From Anaerospora hongkongensis (GTDB lineage: Bacteria > Bacillota > Negativicutes > Sporomusales > DSM-15969), in contig NZ_SLUI01000005.1 in NCBI RefSeq assembly GCF_004339805.1, positions 265,868 to 329,867 of the forward strand: DNA of 64,000 nucleotides. Direction: 5' to 3'. The notes beneath the pieces are model-generated. The model was not told where the DNA came from. It searched no databases and worked only from the letters and a program-made list of their open reading frames with translations. Position numbers and translations under genes: made by a program. Below are positions 1-8,227 of the stretch, piece after piece (positions within the stretch are counted from its first letter, which is position 1; the number at the start of each line of letters is the position of its first letter).

Positions 1-63
1 GTCGTCATGTCCATATTGCCCGCAGATGGCAGTACGCGGTTACCGGATACCTGCAATAAATAA
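1..63 (+). CDS. 3' end of a gene cut by the window edge (frame uncertain)
   Basis: The first 60 bases are open in all three forward frames, with stops at 57-59, 61-63 and 89-91. A strong bidirectional hairpin follows at 71-113, so a plus-strand gene probably ends here. The TAA at 61-63, just before the hairpin, is the most natural stop. The frame stopping at 89-91 contains a CPYC motif but would end inside the hairpin. The visible piece is too short to assign a function. Confidence 0.3.
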   Translation, partial: VVMSILPADGSTRLPDTCNK

Positions 64-70
64 TGCAAAT

Positions 71-113
71 AAAATAAAAGCAGTGGAATGAATCATTCCA
101 CTGCTTTTATTTT
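71..113. terminator. Bidirectional intrinsic terminator
   Basis: Perfect 20-base arms (71-90 and 94-113) with a 3-base loop. The outer part of each arm is A/T-rich, so a U-tract is made in both directions. It serves the convergent gene at the left edge and the DedA-family gene whose stop is at 116. Confidence 0.9.
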
Positions 114-115
114 GA

Positions 116-712
116 TCAATTACCGGTATCTGCTTTAACCATCATGGTCTTTTTTTTTGCGCGTTTTACGAAGTAAACAATAACGATAACCATTGCAATC
201 ACCAGTACTGACCCAATCATCATTGCTTCGGAATACTGATTAAACAAATCAATCGCTGCCGGGCCAAAATAAAAGATCAGAATTCCTTCTAAAAGAAACC
301 GCTTTGCCCGCCCCAGAAAGGATACCGCCATAAATACAGACCATTGAATGCGCAGTGCTCCAGCGGTAATACAGACGAACTTGTAGGGAATAGGTGACAT
401 GGCAGCCAGAAAAATCGCCCAACCAGCATTGCCGGTTACATGATCCTGCACAGAACAGATATATTTATCCGGTATGAGCCGGCGCGCAGCTTTAACACCG
501 ACTTTTTGACCGATCCAATAACCAATTGCCCCTCCTGCCACCGAAGTAACGGTAGCAATCAGGCCATAGAGAATTGCTTTTTCATGATTCGCCAGCGCCA
601 GCGGAATTAAAATCAAATCCGGCAAAATAGGCGATATAAATGACTCGGCAAAGGAAGCAATAATGAGCCCCAGCAGGCCCCATTCCAGCAGCACCTTCGT
701 TAATTCTTCCAT
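116..712 (-). CDS. YqaA/DedA (SNARE-associated, VTT-domain) membrane protein
   Basis: A 198-residue polytopic membrane protein of the DedA/VTT superfamily, whose members are linked to lipid or membrane-potential homeostasis. Visible features are an N-terminal hydrophobic segment with the ESFISPILPDLILIPLAL stretch typical of the YqaA branch, a glycine-rich GGAIGYWIGQKVG segment, the SPIPYK motif near residue 108, and a C-terminal helix followed by a basic tail (KRAKKK). Length and order fit the family. It is read alone, from a leader that contains a promoter (929-957) and a terminator-like hairpin (799-839), so expression may be attenuated. The exact substrate is unknown. Confidence 0.8.
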   Translation of the reverse strand: MEELTKVLLEWGLLGLIIASFAESFISPILPDLILIPLALANHEKAILYGLIATVTSVAGGAIGYWIGQKVGVKAARRLIPDKYICSVQDHVTGNAGWAIFLAAMSPIPYKFVCITAGALRIQWSVFMAVSFLGRAKRFLLEGILIFYFGPAAIDLFNQYSEAMMIGSVLVIAMVIVIVYFVKRAKKKTMMVKADTGN

Positions 713-798
713 AGGTCTCCTCGTAATACAATCTCTATTCTAGTTTTGCGAGATCAGTTAAATATATACAGACTAGCTAAAAATGCAAACATTAAAAC

Positions 799-839
799 AA
801 AAAAAGACCTTAGTACGAAATTAGTCCATACCTGAGGTC
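799..839 (-). terminator. Intrinsic terminator / attenuator ahead of the DedA gene
   Basis: On the minus strand GACCTCAG pairs with CTAAGGTC (one mismatch), continues inward, and is followed by seven T. It lies 87 bases upstream of the DedA start and about 120 bases downstream of the promoter at 929-957. Confidence 0.75.
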
Positions 840-922
840 CTGTTTTATGCCGCTATTGGCGTATGTCAAGTGCGTAATCGCTCCCCGGCTGACTATTGAC
901 CCAACCAAACTGCTTGTTGCTC
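799..922 (-). ncRNA. Candidate structured leader or small RNA (about 120 nt)
   Basis: A near-consensus promoter (929-957) starts a transcript just after the histidine-kinase stop. The transcript has no good open frame and ends at a hairpin plus U-tract at 799-839. Inside it GTCAA and TTGAC segments can pair around a GCG-ATTA-CGC mini-hairpin, followed by a GCC/GGC hairpin. I do not recognise a known riboswitch class. It could be an attenuated 5' leader of the DedA gene or a free small RNA. Confidence 0.5.
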
Positions 923-928
923 AGCTTA

Positions 929-957
929 ATTTTAGCCAATTACGCTGATGATGTCAA
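929..957 (-). promoter_or_regulatory. Sigma-70/A promoter
   Basis: TTGACA at 952-957 and TAAAAT at 929-934 (minus strand), separated by exactly 17 bases. This is a near-perfect housekeeping promoter, placed directly after the kinase stop codon at 964. Confidence 0.8.
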
Positions 958-963
958 GAATAG

Positions 964-3117
964 TCATTCCATCGTTTCTGTAAATAATACCGACACGGTT
1001 GTGCCCTGAGGAGATGTCTTTACATTAATGGTGGCACCATGGCGTTCAGCAATACGGTAGCAAACAGGTAAGCCCAAACCGGTACCATTATCTTTGGTCG
1101 TGACAAAGGGTGCGCCCAGTCTGTCCATAACTTCTTTTGCAATCCCGGTTCCCATATCCTCAACCGCCAATACGATATATTGGTCCTGACGAAACGTGCG
1201 AATCGAAACAACGCCACTTTCGTTCATTGCTTCCAAACCGTTGCGGACAAGATTCAAAATTAGCTGCCTGATCTCTTTTTCATCAAAGCAGGTATCGGGA
1301 ATATCCCCCATTACAGTCTCAATACAGTGGCCCGACCGGAGGGCATCAGCCTGCAGCAATGGATATAGCCGCTGAATGACATGATTGATATTATCCAGCT
1401 GCATTTTAACAGCCTTATTCTTAGCCAAAGAAAGAAACTCTGTAATAATCGAATTGGCTCTGTCTAATTCTTCAATCATGGTATCAATTTGGCTGCTGTA
1501 AGCGGCAAAAGCTTCTTTTCTTTTAAACAGCTGCAAATAGCCTCGTACGGTAGTCATCGGATTCCGAACCTCATGACCAATTCCGGCAGCCATTTCGCCA
1601 ATGATGTTTAACTGTTCGAATCTCGCCAGTTCATTCTCCAGCTGCTTCTTTGCGGTAATATCAGTCATAACACACAAGTAACACTCAACAGCACCTAGCG
1701 TGATCGAATCTGCACTCATTAAAGCAATACGCGTTTCTCCAAATTTGGTGCAATATTTGATTTCATAATTGCTCAGCCTGCAGGATGCGGCCAGATGGGC
1801 CTTAATCTTTTCAGCCTCTCCATCCTGTAAGAATTTTATTTCATCAATACTACGCCCAATGATTTCTTCACGACCAATTCCCAAAACCTGCGAGAAGCTT
1901 TCATTGACATCAATATAGGTTTTATCTTTCAGCGAAATAATTGCCACCATACTGGGATTCATATGAAAAGCCTTAAAAAAGCGCTCTTCACTTTGAACTT
2001 TTTCCGTCACCTCCCGGGAAATAACCAAGGCCGTCTGCACCTGTCCCGCCTCATCCTTTTCCGGTGTTACGCGGTTGCGGTAATACCTGCCGACGCCTTG
2101 CTCATCAACATAATGAGAATCATATTCATACTCTTCCCCGGTACAAAATACTTTTTCCAGTTCGTCTCCCAACGGCAGGCTAATGAATTCGGAGTAAATT
2201 CCGTATTCACCACCTTGTTTATAAACAGTCCTAAGCGAGGTCCCCCACAAAGTATGGAAAGCCTGGTTAATATAAACACGCCGCATTTTTTGATCAATTC
2301 TGGCAATTCCATATGGACAATTATCCAATAAAGTTTTATATTCTGCTTCGCGATATTTTAACGTTTCCCTAAGATCATGCACCGCAGAGCTGATGATATC
2401 CAATTCAGGAAACGAGCCTTTGTCCCGCTCAGGCATTTTCCCGCTGACTACCTGCTGGATCAACGCTTTTATGTCTTCTCTGAATTTATTATAAACAAAC
2501 CAGCCAAGCGCAAAAACACCATACCAAAGGATCACGATGGCAAAAAAGCTGGGCAGCAATTCCCGGAAAGCACTGGCAAGGTACTGTTTGTGTTTTATAT
2601 AGGCAAAAGTATTGGCAATAACCTCACCCTTATAAAATACCGGATACGCTACGCTAATTACATCATCGCCGGCCCCATTAATCGAATTATTAAGAGTCTT
2701 AAAACTATAAGCTCCTGTTTCATAGGTAACTTTAGCGTTCGGCGTAATTCCCCGGCCCATCTTGTCTTCATTAAAGTTTGGCGATAGTGCAATGAGTCCG
2801 TTAAATGACGGTGACGAAATACCAATAGCGTATTCCGGGTACCGGGACTGAATTTTATCTATAACCGGCTGTAAAGCATCGTGCCACTTCCTAACATCTT
2901 CCGGACGTATGGTCCGGTTCTCTTCTAAAATCTGCACAATAATCGGCTTTAAGTGATGCTCTGCCATGGAAGAAACATAAATCAGTTTCTGCTTTTCCTG
3001 CTCGAGGTGCAGATCATCCCGCACATCGATGTAATAATACGACAAAAACAAAGGGGGCATCGTAACAATAAAAAGCAGCACAAAAAATATTTTTTTAAGG
3101 GCATTTGAAGGCCGCAT
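964..3117 (-). CDS. Membrane PAS sensor histidine kinase (sporulation-kinase type)
   Basis: A 717-residue sensor kinase. Rough layout: TM helix at 10-30, an extracytoplasmic Cache-like sensor to about 185, a second TM (185-210), two PAS domains (about 260-370 and 385-490), then HisKA with GHEVRNPMTTVRGYLQ, where the His is the phospho-acceptor, and a HATPase with N box, DMGTGI (G1) and GTGLGLPVC (G2). The architecture resembles Bacillus KinA/KinB-type orphan kinases, and no response regulator is adjacent. The start is set at 3117 because GGGAGG lies 6-8 bases upstream; an ATG 13 codons earlier has no such site. The ligand is unknown; a role in sporulation or biofilm phosphorelay is inference. 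Confidence 0.88.
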   Translation of the reverse strand: MRPSNALKKIFFVLLFIVTMPPLFLSYYYIDVRDDLHLEQEKQKLIYVSSMAEHHLKPIIVQILEENRTIRPEDVRKWHDALQPVIDKIQSRYPEYAIGISSPSFNGLIALSPNFNEDKMGRGITPNAKVTYETGAYSFKTLNNSINGAGDDVISVAYPVFYKGEVIANTFAYIKHKQYLASAFRELLPSFFAIVILWYGVFALGWFVYNKFREDIKALIQQVVSGKMPERDKGSFPELDIISSAVHDLRETLKYREAEYKTLLDNCPYGIARIDQKMRRVYINQAFHTLWGTSLRTVYKQGGEYGIYSEFISLPLGDELEKVFCTGEEYEYDSHYVDEQGVGRYYRNRVTPEKDEAGQVQTALVISREVTEKVQSEERFFKAFHMNPSMVAIISLKDKTYIDVNESFSQVLGIGREEIIGRSIDEIKFLQDGEAEKIKAHLAASCRLSNYEIKYCTKFGETRIALMSADSITLGAVECYLCVMTDITAKKQLENELARFEQLNIIGEMAAGIGHEVRNPMTTVRGYLQLFKRKEAFAAYSSQIDTMIEELDRANSIITEFLSLAKNKAVKMQLDNINHVIQRLYPLLQADALRSGHCIETVMGDIPDTCFDEKEIRQLILNLVRNGLEAMNESGVVSIRTFRQDQYIVLAVEDMGTGIAKEVMDRLGAPFVTTKDNGTGLGLPVCYRIAERHGATINVKTSPQGTTVSVLFTETME

Positions 3118-3284
3118 CTCATATTCCTCCCGGAAAGAGCTAGGATACTGCAGCAAGACAATGGTCCATAAGTAAAATACTGGAACAAACTTGTTTTCCC
3201 TTCTTTTTTATCGGCATTTTCAAAAAAAATCGACAGCTGCCTGTCTGCACCTGTCGAGAAAAAGTACTGAATGACGATTTTATT

Positions 3285-3500
3285 CTAAAATTTATAACGG
3301 TCAGCAAGCCACCAGGGAAATCCGTTCCAGGTACTCCTGACACTTGTATAAACATTTCTCATTCGGATTGCCGACCAAAACACACAAAAGCCGGTTATGG
3401 CAATTTGTACGGGAAGGGAAAGTCCGTTGCGCCAAACGACGGTTAATAACCACACTAACAAATATAATTCGCCTGCTTCCAGCAGTACAGGCAGAAGCAT
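3285..3500 (-). CDS. Small two-helix membrane protein, unknown
   Basis: From the ATG at 3500 this gives 71 residues: a hydrophobic LLPVLLEAGELYLLVWLL segment, a short polar turn, a second hydrophobic stretch (IAITGFCVFWSAI) and a basic C-terminus. No clear ribosome-binding site precedes that ATG. An AAGGGGG lies 8 bases before an in-frame ATC at 3527 and close to an ATT at 3533, so translation may begin at a non-standard codon up to 11 codons earlier. It follows the UbiB-like gene on the same strand. Function unknown. Confidence 0.5.
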   Translation of the reverse strand: MLLPVLLEAGELYLLVWLLTVVWRNGLSLPVQIAITGFCVFWSAIRMRNVYTSVRSTWNGFPWWLADRYKF

Positions 3501-3630
3501 TTTAGCATAAAACTTTAATGTGTTGATGGTAATTACCCCCTTGTTACAACTTCCATTTATTGTAATTTTATTCCGTTTTACCCCCTCTATATCCTTCTTT
3601 TTCGAAGGAAAAAAACTGCAGCCGTTTTTC

Positions 3631-5304
3631 CTAGGACTTACCTGCACGAATAATGGCATATAAAAGGCCAAACAGCATTACCATCGCGATTACAAAACCG
3701 ATTTCAACAACTGGAATCCGCCATAATAGGGAAGATCTTCCGGCTATCGTCAAACTGACAATAATGCTGGCCATGATGATACTGAAGGATAGCAGGATAA
3801 TGCAGAATGATAATTGATTGCTGATCCTGTCCTGATTATCCAGAATCGGCTTCAGTTCTGCTATTGATATATCCAGCCGCAGCCTCCCCCGCCTGGCGAC
3901 TGAGCTCAACTCTTTTACACTGTCAGGAAGACTGCTGAGCGCTTCACCAAAACTGTTGATATTTCTCCATAACCTTTTCGCCACATCTTTTGGATGCAGC
4001 CTATCTTTCAACAGCTTTTGGCCAAACGGCTCGGCAATATCAAGAATGCTTACATTGGGATCCAGATTTTCGATAACCCCTTCCAGCGTAAGCAGCGTCT
4101 TGCCAACCAGCACAAAATCGGCAGGCATTTTAATTTTATATTTTAGCGTAATAGCGAAAATATTATTAACTGCCTCGCCTAGGCTAACCTTGCTTAAAGG
4201 AACGCCATAGTACTTTTCCTGCAGGATGGCAATATCATCTCTGAGTAAAAGGCGGTTAACCTGCTCCGGAACGATTCCCATACGAAAAATACTTTTCACC
4301 AGTTCATCCGGATTCTGCCGCATTAACGCAATCACCAGCGATGCCAGATTATATTTCAGTTCCTCATTCAGGCGCCCCACCATGCCAAAATCCAGAAAGG
4401 CAATTACTTGACCCGGCAGCACGACTACATTGCCGGGGTGAGGATCGCCATGAAAAAAACCGGCAATAAAAATCTGCTGAAAAATACTTTTCGCAAACTG
4501 ATCGGCTAACCGGGAAAGGTGATAGCCTTGCTGCTCGAGCTTTTCCTTTTCGCTTATTTTTATACCGTCAATATATTCTGCCGTCAATACTTTCTTGGTC
4601 GAATGGGTCCAATATACTTTCGGGATATAGATGGCCGTACTATTGATGAACTGTTTGGCGATTCGTTCAGCATTGCGCGCTTCAAACGTATAATCGAGTT
4701 CATTTTGAAGCGACTTGGAAAACTCCTCAACCATATCTACCGGCTGATAGGATTCTATCCAGGAAAATCGTCTTTCAGCCAGCCTTGCTAGTTCATAGAG
4801 AATCTCCAAATCCGTATGAATATCAGCAGCAATTCCCGGACGCTGAATTTTTACGGCAACTTTTTCACCGGTCTGTAAAACGGCCTGGTGTACCTGACCA
4901 ATAGAAGCAGCCGCTATCGGCTCCGGATTAAACTCTCCATAAAGCTCTTCGAGGTCAGTGCCAAGCTCTTGATGAATAATGCTCTGGACTTCCGGATAAG
5001 AAAATGGCGGCACTTTATCCTGCAGCTTTTCTAGCTCGGCAATCACTTCAGCAGGAAAAATATCAGGCCTGGTGCTGGCGATTTGCCCCAGCTTAATATA
5101 GGTCGGGCCTAACTGCTGAAGAACCAGCCTTATCCGTTCGCCTATGGCTTGGGAATTTTTCAAACAATCCGGGCGGCTGCGCCGATAGTAGGGAACCTTC
5201 TCAGCTAAACCCATTTCTTCCACAATATAATAAAAGCCCTGGCTGATTAAAGCAGCTGCAATTTCACGATAGCGATTAATATGGCGAATCTTCTTGCCAA
5301 ACAT
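3631..5304 (-). CDS. UbiB/AarF/ABC1 family atypical protein kinase
   Basis: A 557-residue member of the ABC1/UbiB family, membrane-associated ATPase/kinase-like proteins tied to isoprenoid quinone and lipid metabolism. The family signature KxGQ appears as TYIKLGQIASTRPDIFP (about 73-89). AAASIGQVHQA is the alanine-rich nucleotide loop that replaces the normal kinase P-loop. GDPHPGN is the catalytic loop and FLDFGMVG is the metal-binding DFG-like motif. Two hydrophobic helices close the C-terminus. An anaerobe with menaquinone or no ubiquinone still commonly carries this family, so a ubiquinone role should not be assumed. A GGGGAGG site precedes the ATG. Confidence 0.9.
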   Translation of the reverse strand: MFGKKIRHINRYREIAAALISQGFYYIVEEMGLAEKVPYYRRSRPDCLKNSQAIGERIRLVLQQLGPTYIKLGQIASTRPDIFPAEVIAELEKLQDKVPPFSYPEVQSIIHQELGTDLEELYGEFNPEPIAAASIGQVHQAVLQTGEKVAVKIQRPGIAADIHTDLEILYELARLAERRFSWIESYQPVDMVEEFSKSLQNELDYTFEARNAERIAKQFINSTAIYIPKVYWTHSTKKVLTAEYIDGIKISEKEKLEQQGYHLSRLADQFAKSIFQQIFIAGFFHGDPHPGNVVVLPGQVIAFLDFGMVGRLNEELKYNLASLVIALMRQNPDELVKSIFRMGIVPEQVNRLLLRDDIAILQEKYYGVPLSKVSLGEAVNNIFAITLKYKIKMPADFVLVGKTLLTLEGVIENLDPNVSILDIAEPFGQKLLKDRLHPKDVAKRLWRNINSFGEALSSLPDSVKELSSVARRGRLRLDISIAELKPILDNQDRISNQLSFCIILLSFSIIMASIIVSLTIAGRSSLLWRIPVVEIGFVIAMVMLFGLLYAIIRAGKS

Positions 5305-5405
5305 ACTATATCCTCCCCAGGGCTTAGGCTAGCTTCCAATCTGTTGTCAATATTCCCGCTTCCTATCGAGTATATACCCTGGCCTGCCAGTAGCGGACCC
5401 CGTTG

Positions 5406-5426
5406 AAAAGGGGACAGTCCCCTTTT
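5406..5426. repeat. Short perfect palindrome GGGGAC-A-GTCCCC
   Basis: Ten-base arms AAAAGGGGAC / GTCCCCTTTT around a single central base (5416), with T-runs on both sides. It may act as a weak bidirectional terminator beside the stronger one at 5441-5472, or be a dispersed genomic palindrome. Confidence 0.5.
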
Positions 5427-5440
5427 TTACTGCTACAACA

Positions 5441-5472
5441 AAAAGGAGCCGGCAGTTTCGCCGACCCCTTTT
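5441..5472 (-). terminator. Terminator of the acid-sugar operon
   Basis: The arms AAAAGGAGCCGGC and GCCGACCCCTTTT form a stem with two mismatches. On the minus strand it ends in TTTTT, 30 bases after the GntP stop. Confidence 0.8.
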
Positions 5473-5503
5473 GCAGAAGAATAAAAATATCTCATTGTAT
5501 TAA

Positions 5504-6847
5504 TTATTGTCCCAAAACTGCTGCCAAAATCAAAACACCGATCAGAGCAACAACTGAGGCAATGGTAGTGGCAGCAGTATAAATACCGAACATTTTATCC
5601 ATGGGGATACCCATCGATTCTTTTACGAACCAGAAACCAGGGTCGGTTACATGCGAAGCACCAATGGCCCCTGCGCCAATCGCTACCGCCACTAATGCAG
5701 GATCAAGCGCGGGGTAGGCAGCTAAAACAGGAGTAATAAAGCCTGCCGATGTCATCATAGCAACTGTGGCACTGCCAATGGCAAACCGCATCACAATGGC
5801 GATAACCCAGGCCATAATCAACGGACTAATGTGAATGGCAGTCAGTACATTTTTTAAAATGTCACCAATACCGCTGTCCAGGATAATGCGATTAAAGGCA
5901 CCGGCTGCACCAATAACCAGGATAATGGTTGCCATTGGTCCCATAGCGGATTCCGTGCGTTTGGCCAGATCGGCCAGTGAATAACCGCGTTTATAACCCA
6001 TGATGTAATAGGAAAGAACGGCTGCCAGAAAAAGTGCGGCAATCGGGCTGCCGATAAAGCTTACCCACGGCATATAGGGGGCATTTTTATCAGCAACTAA
6101 TTCAATAATGGTTTTGCCGATCATCAGCAGCAGGGGCAGTAAAATAGTAAACAGCGTAATGCCGAAGGGAGGCAGTTTTTCATCCGGCGTGGGTTCCATT
6201 TTGCAATAGGCCTCTGGTGGCTGGAAGTCATACTTTTTGGCAATTAAGCCGCCAAACAGCGGACCGGCAATAACGGAAGCGGGAATACCGACTAATAAAC
6301 CATAAAAAATTACTTTACCCACATCCGCTTTTAGGGCCAGGGTAATCGCCATGGCGGCAGGATGGGGCGGCACGATGCAGTGCACAACGGTAAGTGAGGT
6401 AAGCATGCCGAGGGCCACCTTAACTAAAGGCTGCTTGGATTCGAGCACAACGCAGAACAGAATGGGAGTTAACAGTACGATCCCAACTTGCAGAAAAACG
6501 GGAATCCCGCAGATATAGGCAACAATCATCATAGCCCAGGCCGCTTTGCTTTGGCCCATGAAATTAATAAGCGTTCGGGACAGCTTTTCTGCGCCCCCGG
6601 AAATCTCCATCATTTTGCCGATAATAGCACCAAGGGCAAGGATCGGTGCAAGAAAGCCTAATGTGCCGCCCATCCCGGTTTCAATCGATGCGCCAATTTT
6701 ATTTAATGGCATACCGGTGGCAAAGGCAATCAGAAAACAGGCAGCAGTCAGAGATATAAAGGCATGAATGCGGAATTTAATACTTAGAATGATAATAAAT
6801 AAAATAGCGATACCCAGTACGGAAAGCATTGCTACTGAATGATCCAT
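5504..6847 (-). CDS. GntP-family gluconate/acid-sugar:H+ symporter
   Basis: A 447-residue inner-membrane permease of the GntP family, which imports gluconate and related aldonates with protons. It has about 12 hydrophobic segments. Family-typical stretches include GGTLGFLAPILALGAIIGKMM near the N-terminal third, the VHCIVPPHPAA motif (about 154-164), and SHVTDPGFWFVKE near 395. It is the last gene of the operon behind the sigma-54 promoter at 10581-10596, 47 bases after the LarA homologue. From its neighbours the likely substrate is a four-carbon acid sugar such as threonate or erythronate rather than gluconate; this is inference. Confidence 0.9.
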   Translation of the reverse strand: MDHSVAMLSVLGIAILFIIILSIKFRIHAFISLTAACFLIAFATGMPLNKIGASIETGMGGTLGFLAPILALGAIIGKMMEISGGAEKLSRTLINFMGQSKAAWAMMIVAYICGIPVFLQVGIVLLTPILFCVVLESKQPLVKVALGMLTSLTVVHCIVPPHPAAMAITLALKADVGKVIFYGLLVGIPASVIAGPLFGGLIAKKYDFQPPEAYCKMEPTPDEKLPPFGITLFTILLPLLLMIGKTIIELVADKNAPYMPWVSFIGSPIAALFLAAVLSYYIMGYKRGYSLADLAKRTESAMGPMATIILVIGAAGAFNRIILDSGIGDILKNVLTAIHISPLIMAWVIAIVMRFAIGSATVAMMTSAGFITPVLAAYPALDPALVAVAIGAGAIGASHVTDPGFWFVKESMGIPMDKMFGIYTAATTIASVVALIGVLILAAVLGQ

Positions 6848-6894
6848 TTTACGGATGGCCCCCTTATATTTTTTACCTAATTTAACAGAGCAGC

Positions 6895-8175
6895 TTAGCG
6901 ATTACCAGGTACAATGGGCAGCATATCGGGTGCATGAGTAAGTACAGTAACTCTGGCAGCGGAGCCATGTCTGGCCATAGCGGCATCAAACGCTTGCTGC
7001 ACAGTGGCAAAAGGTGTAAAGCCAAGCTTGCTGACATCTTCATTCTGAATACCACCGGAGACAAAGTATACCGCTTCCCGTTCCTTCACCTGGGCCCAGG
7101 CAATAGCAAGAGCGGCAGCCACTTCATCATGGACTTCACCGTTATCCACCATAGTCCGTAACTGCTGCGATGAATGGCAAGTCATATCTGCCATCTCGCC
7201 ATGCGTAACGGCAATCCCTTCATAGCAGGGGGTAGCGATAATAATTGTACCACCAGCTTTTACCGCCAGATCAGAAGGATACAAAGTTTTATGAGCTTGC
7301 CAGAATTCAAGATCGCAGGGATGAGAACTGGAGATAACGATATCGGCAGCTTCAGGTATTTCGGTGGCATATACATCGCGGGACAGTTTTACACCAGCAT
7401 TAAAGGCTGTTTTTGTATCACCGAAAAAGGCACCGACCACTTCACCATGACGATTAAGAACAGTATTGAAAATCGTGTGCATGTTGATCTTATCGGCGAT
7501 CATATTTAATTCCTGACGAACGGGATTATCCTCAATACCAAGATAGGACCGCGGCGCCCGTACACTCAGCAAATGTGTTTCAGCAGTCGTTTTTTCCCCG
7601 GAAATACCAGGCTGAACAATTTTCGCTCCTCCGGCAAAGCCCGGAATATGATGCGGCACGATGCTGCCAACACCGATTTTAAAATCTGCTTCATAGGCTT
7701 CTTTATTTACCAGTATGTTCGTGCCATTCGCCGTAGTGCCCAGACTGATCAGCGCTTCGGGATTTTTGAAGTCATGGTTTTTAATCGTTACCCGCTCCAC
7801 AACCGCTTTCCCAAACTTGATTTCGATTTCTTCCTCTGTCATAAAGCGATGAGTGCCAAGAGCAATAATAATGGTAATCTGTTCATCCTTGATTCCGGCC
7901 GCATTCATTTCATCAAGAAGTACCGGAATGATTTTATCGGTAGGCGTCAGTCGTGTGTTGTCATCGGCAATAATAACAACGTTTTTGGCTCCCTGTACCA
8001 ACTGTCGCAACGGCTTGGAGTCAATAGGGTTTTCCAGGCAGCGTATAATTTCCTGCGTCAGATTGGCGACTGGTGCCACATCTTTCGGTGAATACACCCC
8101 AATCAGGTTTTGTTGTGGTATAGCTACTGCAATTTCTTCCCGTCCATAGGGAAGGGTCACGTTAATATTTGACAT
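6895..8175 (-). CDS. larA-like: LarA-like nickel-dependent 2-hydroxyacid racemase/epimerase
   Basis: A 426-residue LarA-superfamily protein (formerly DUF2088). LarA enzymes use a nickel pincer cofactor, bound to a lysine, to racemise or epimerise 2-hydroxyacids by hydride transfer. Visible motifs are ALGTHRFM (about 104-111), containing the first catalytic-region His, and VPHHIPGFAGGAKIVQPGIS, where the GGAK lysine matches the cofactor-anchoring lysine and the preceding His pair matches the catalytic or metal ligands. Start 8175 is chosen because AAGGAAG lies 8 bases before it. It lies between pdxA2 and gntP in a four-carbon acid-sugar operon, so an erythronate/threonate C2-epimerase is a reasonable guess; lactate racemase is less likely. 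The cofactor synthesis genes larB, larC and larE are not in this window. Confidence 0.85.
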   Translation of the reverse strand: MSNINVTLPYGREEIAVAIPQQNLIGVYSPKDVAPVANLTQEIIRCLENPIDSKPLRQLVQGAKNVVIIADDNTRLTPTDKIIPVLLDEMNAAGIKDEQITIIIALGTHRFMTEEEIEIKFGKAVVERVTIKNHDFKNPEALISLGTTANGTNILVNKEAYEADFKIGVGSIVPHHIPGFAGGAKIVQPGISGEKTTAETHLLSVRAPRSYLGIEDNPVRQELNMIADKINMHTIFNTVLNRHGEVVGAFFGDTKTAFNAGVKLSRDVYATEIPEAADIVISSSHPCDLEFWQAHKTLYPSDLAVKAGGTIIIATPCYEGIAVTHGEMADMTCHSSQQLRTMVDNGEVHDEVAAALAIAWAQVKEREAVYFVSGGIQNEDVSKLGFTPFATVQQAFDAAMARHGSAARVTVLTHAPDMLPIVPGNR

Positions 8176-8227
8176 CTGACCTACTTCCTTTCGCATTGTA
8201 ATTAACAATCTCGATGCTTATCTAAAC

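Noticed and set aside
1..91. Thioredoxin-like CPYC motif in one of the open frames at the left edge
   Set aside because: A thioredoxin fold would need many more residues after CPYC, and this frame stops inside the terminator arm after about 30 codons.
5406..5426. GGGGACAGTCCCC palindrome as an operator
   Set aside because: It lies between a stop codon and a stronger terminator, flanked by T-runs on both sides, with no promoter close by. A terminator or dispersed palindrome is more likely.
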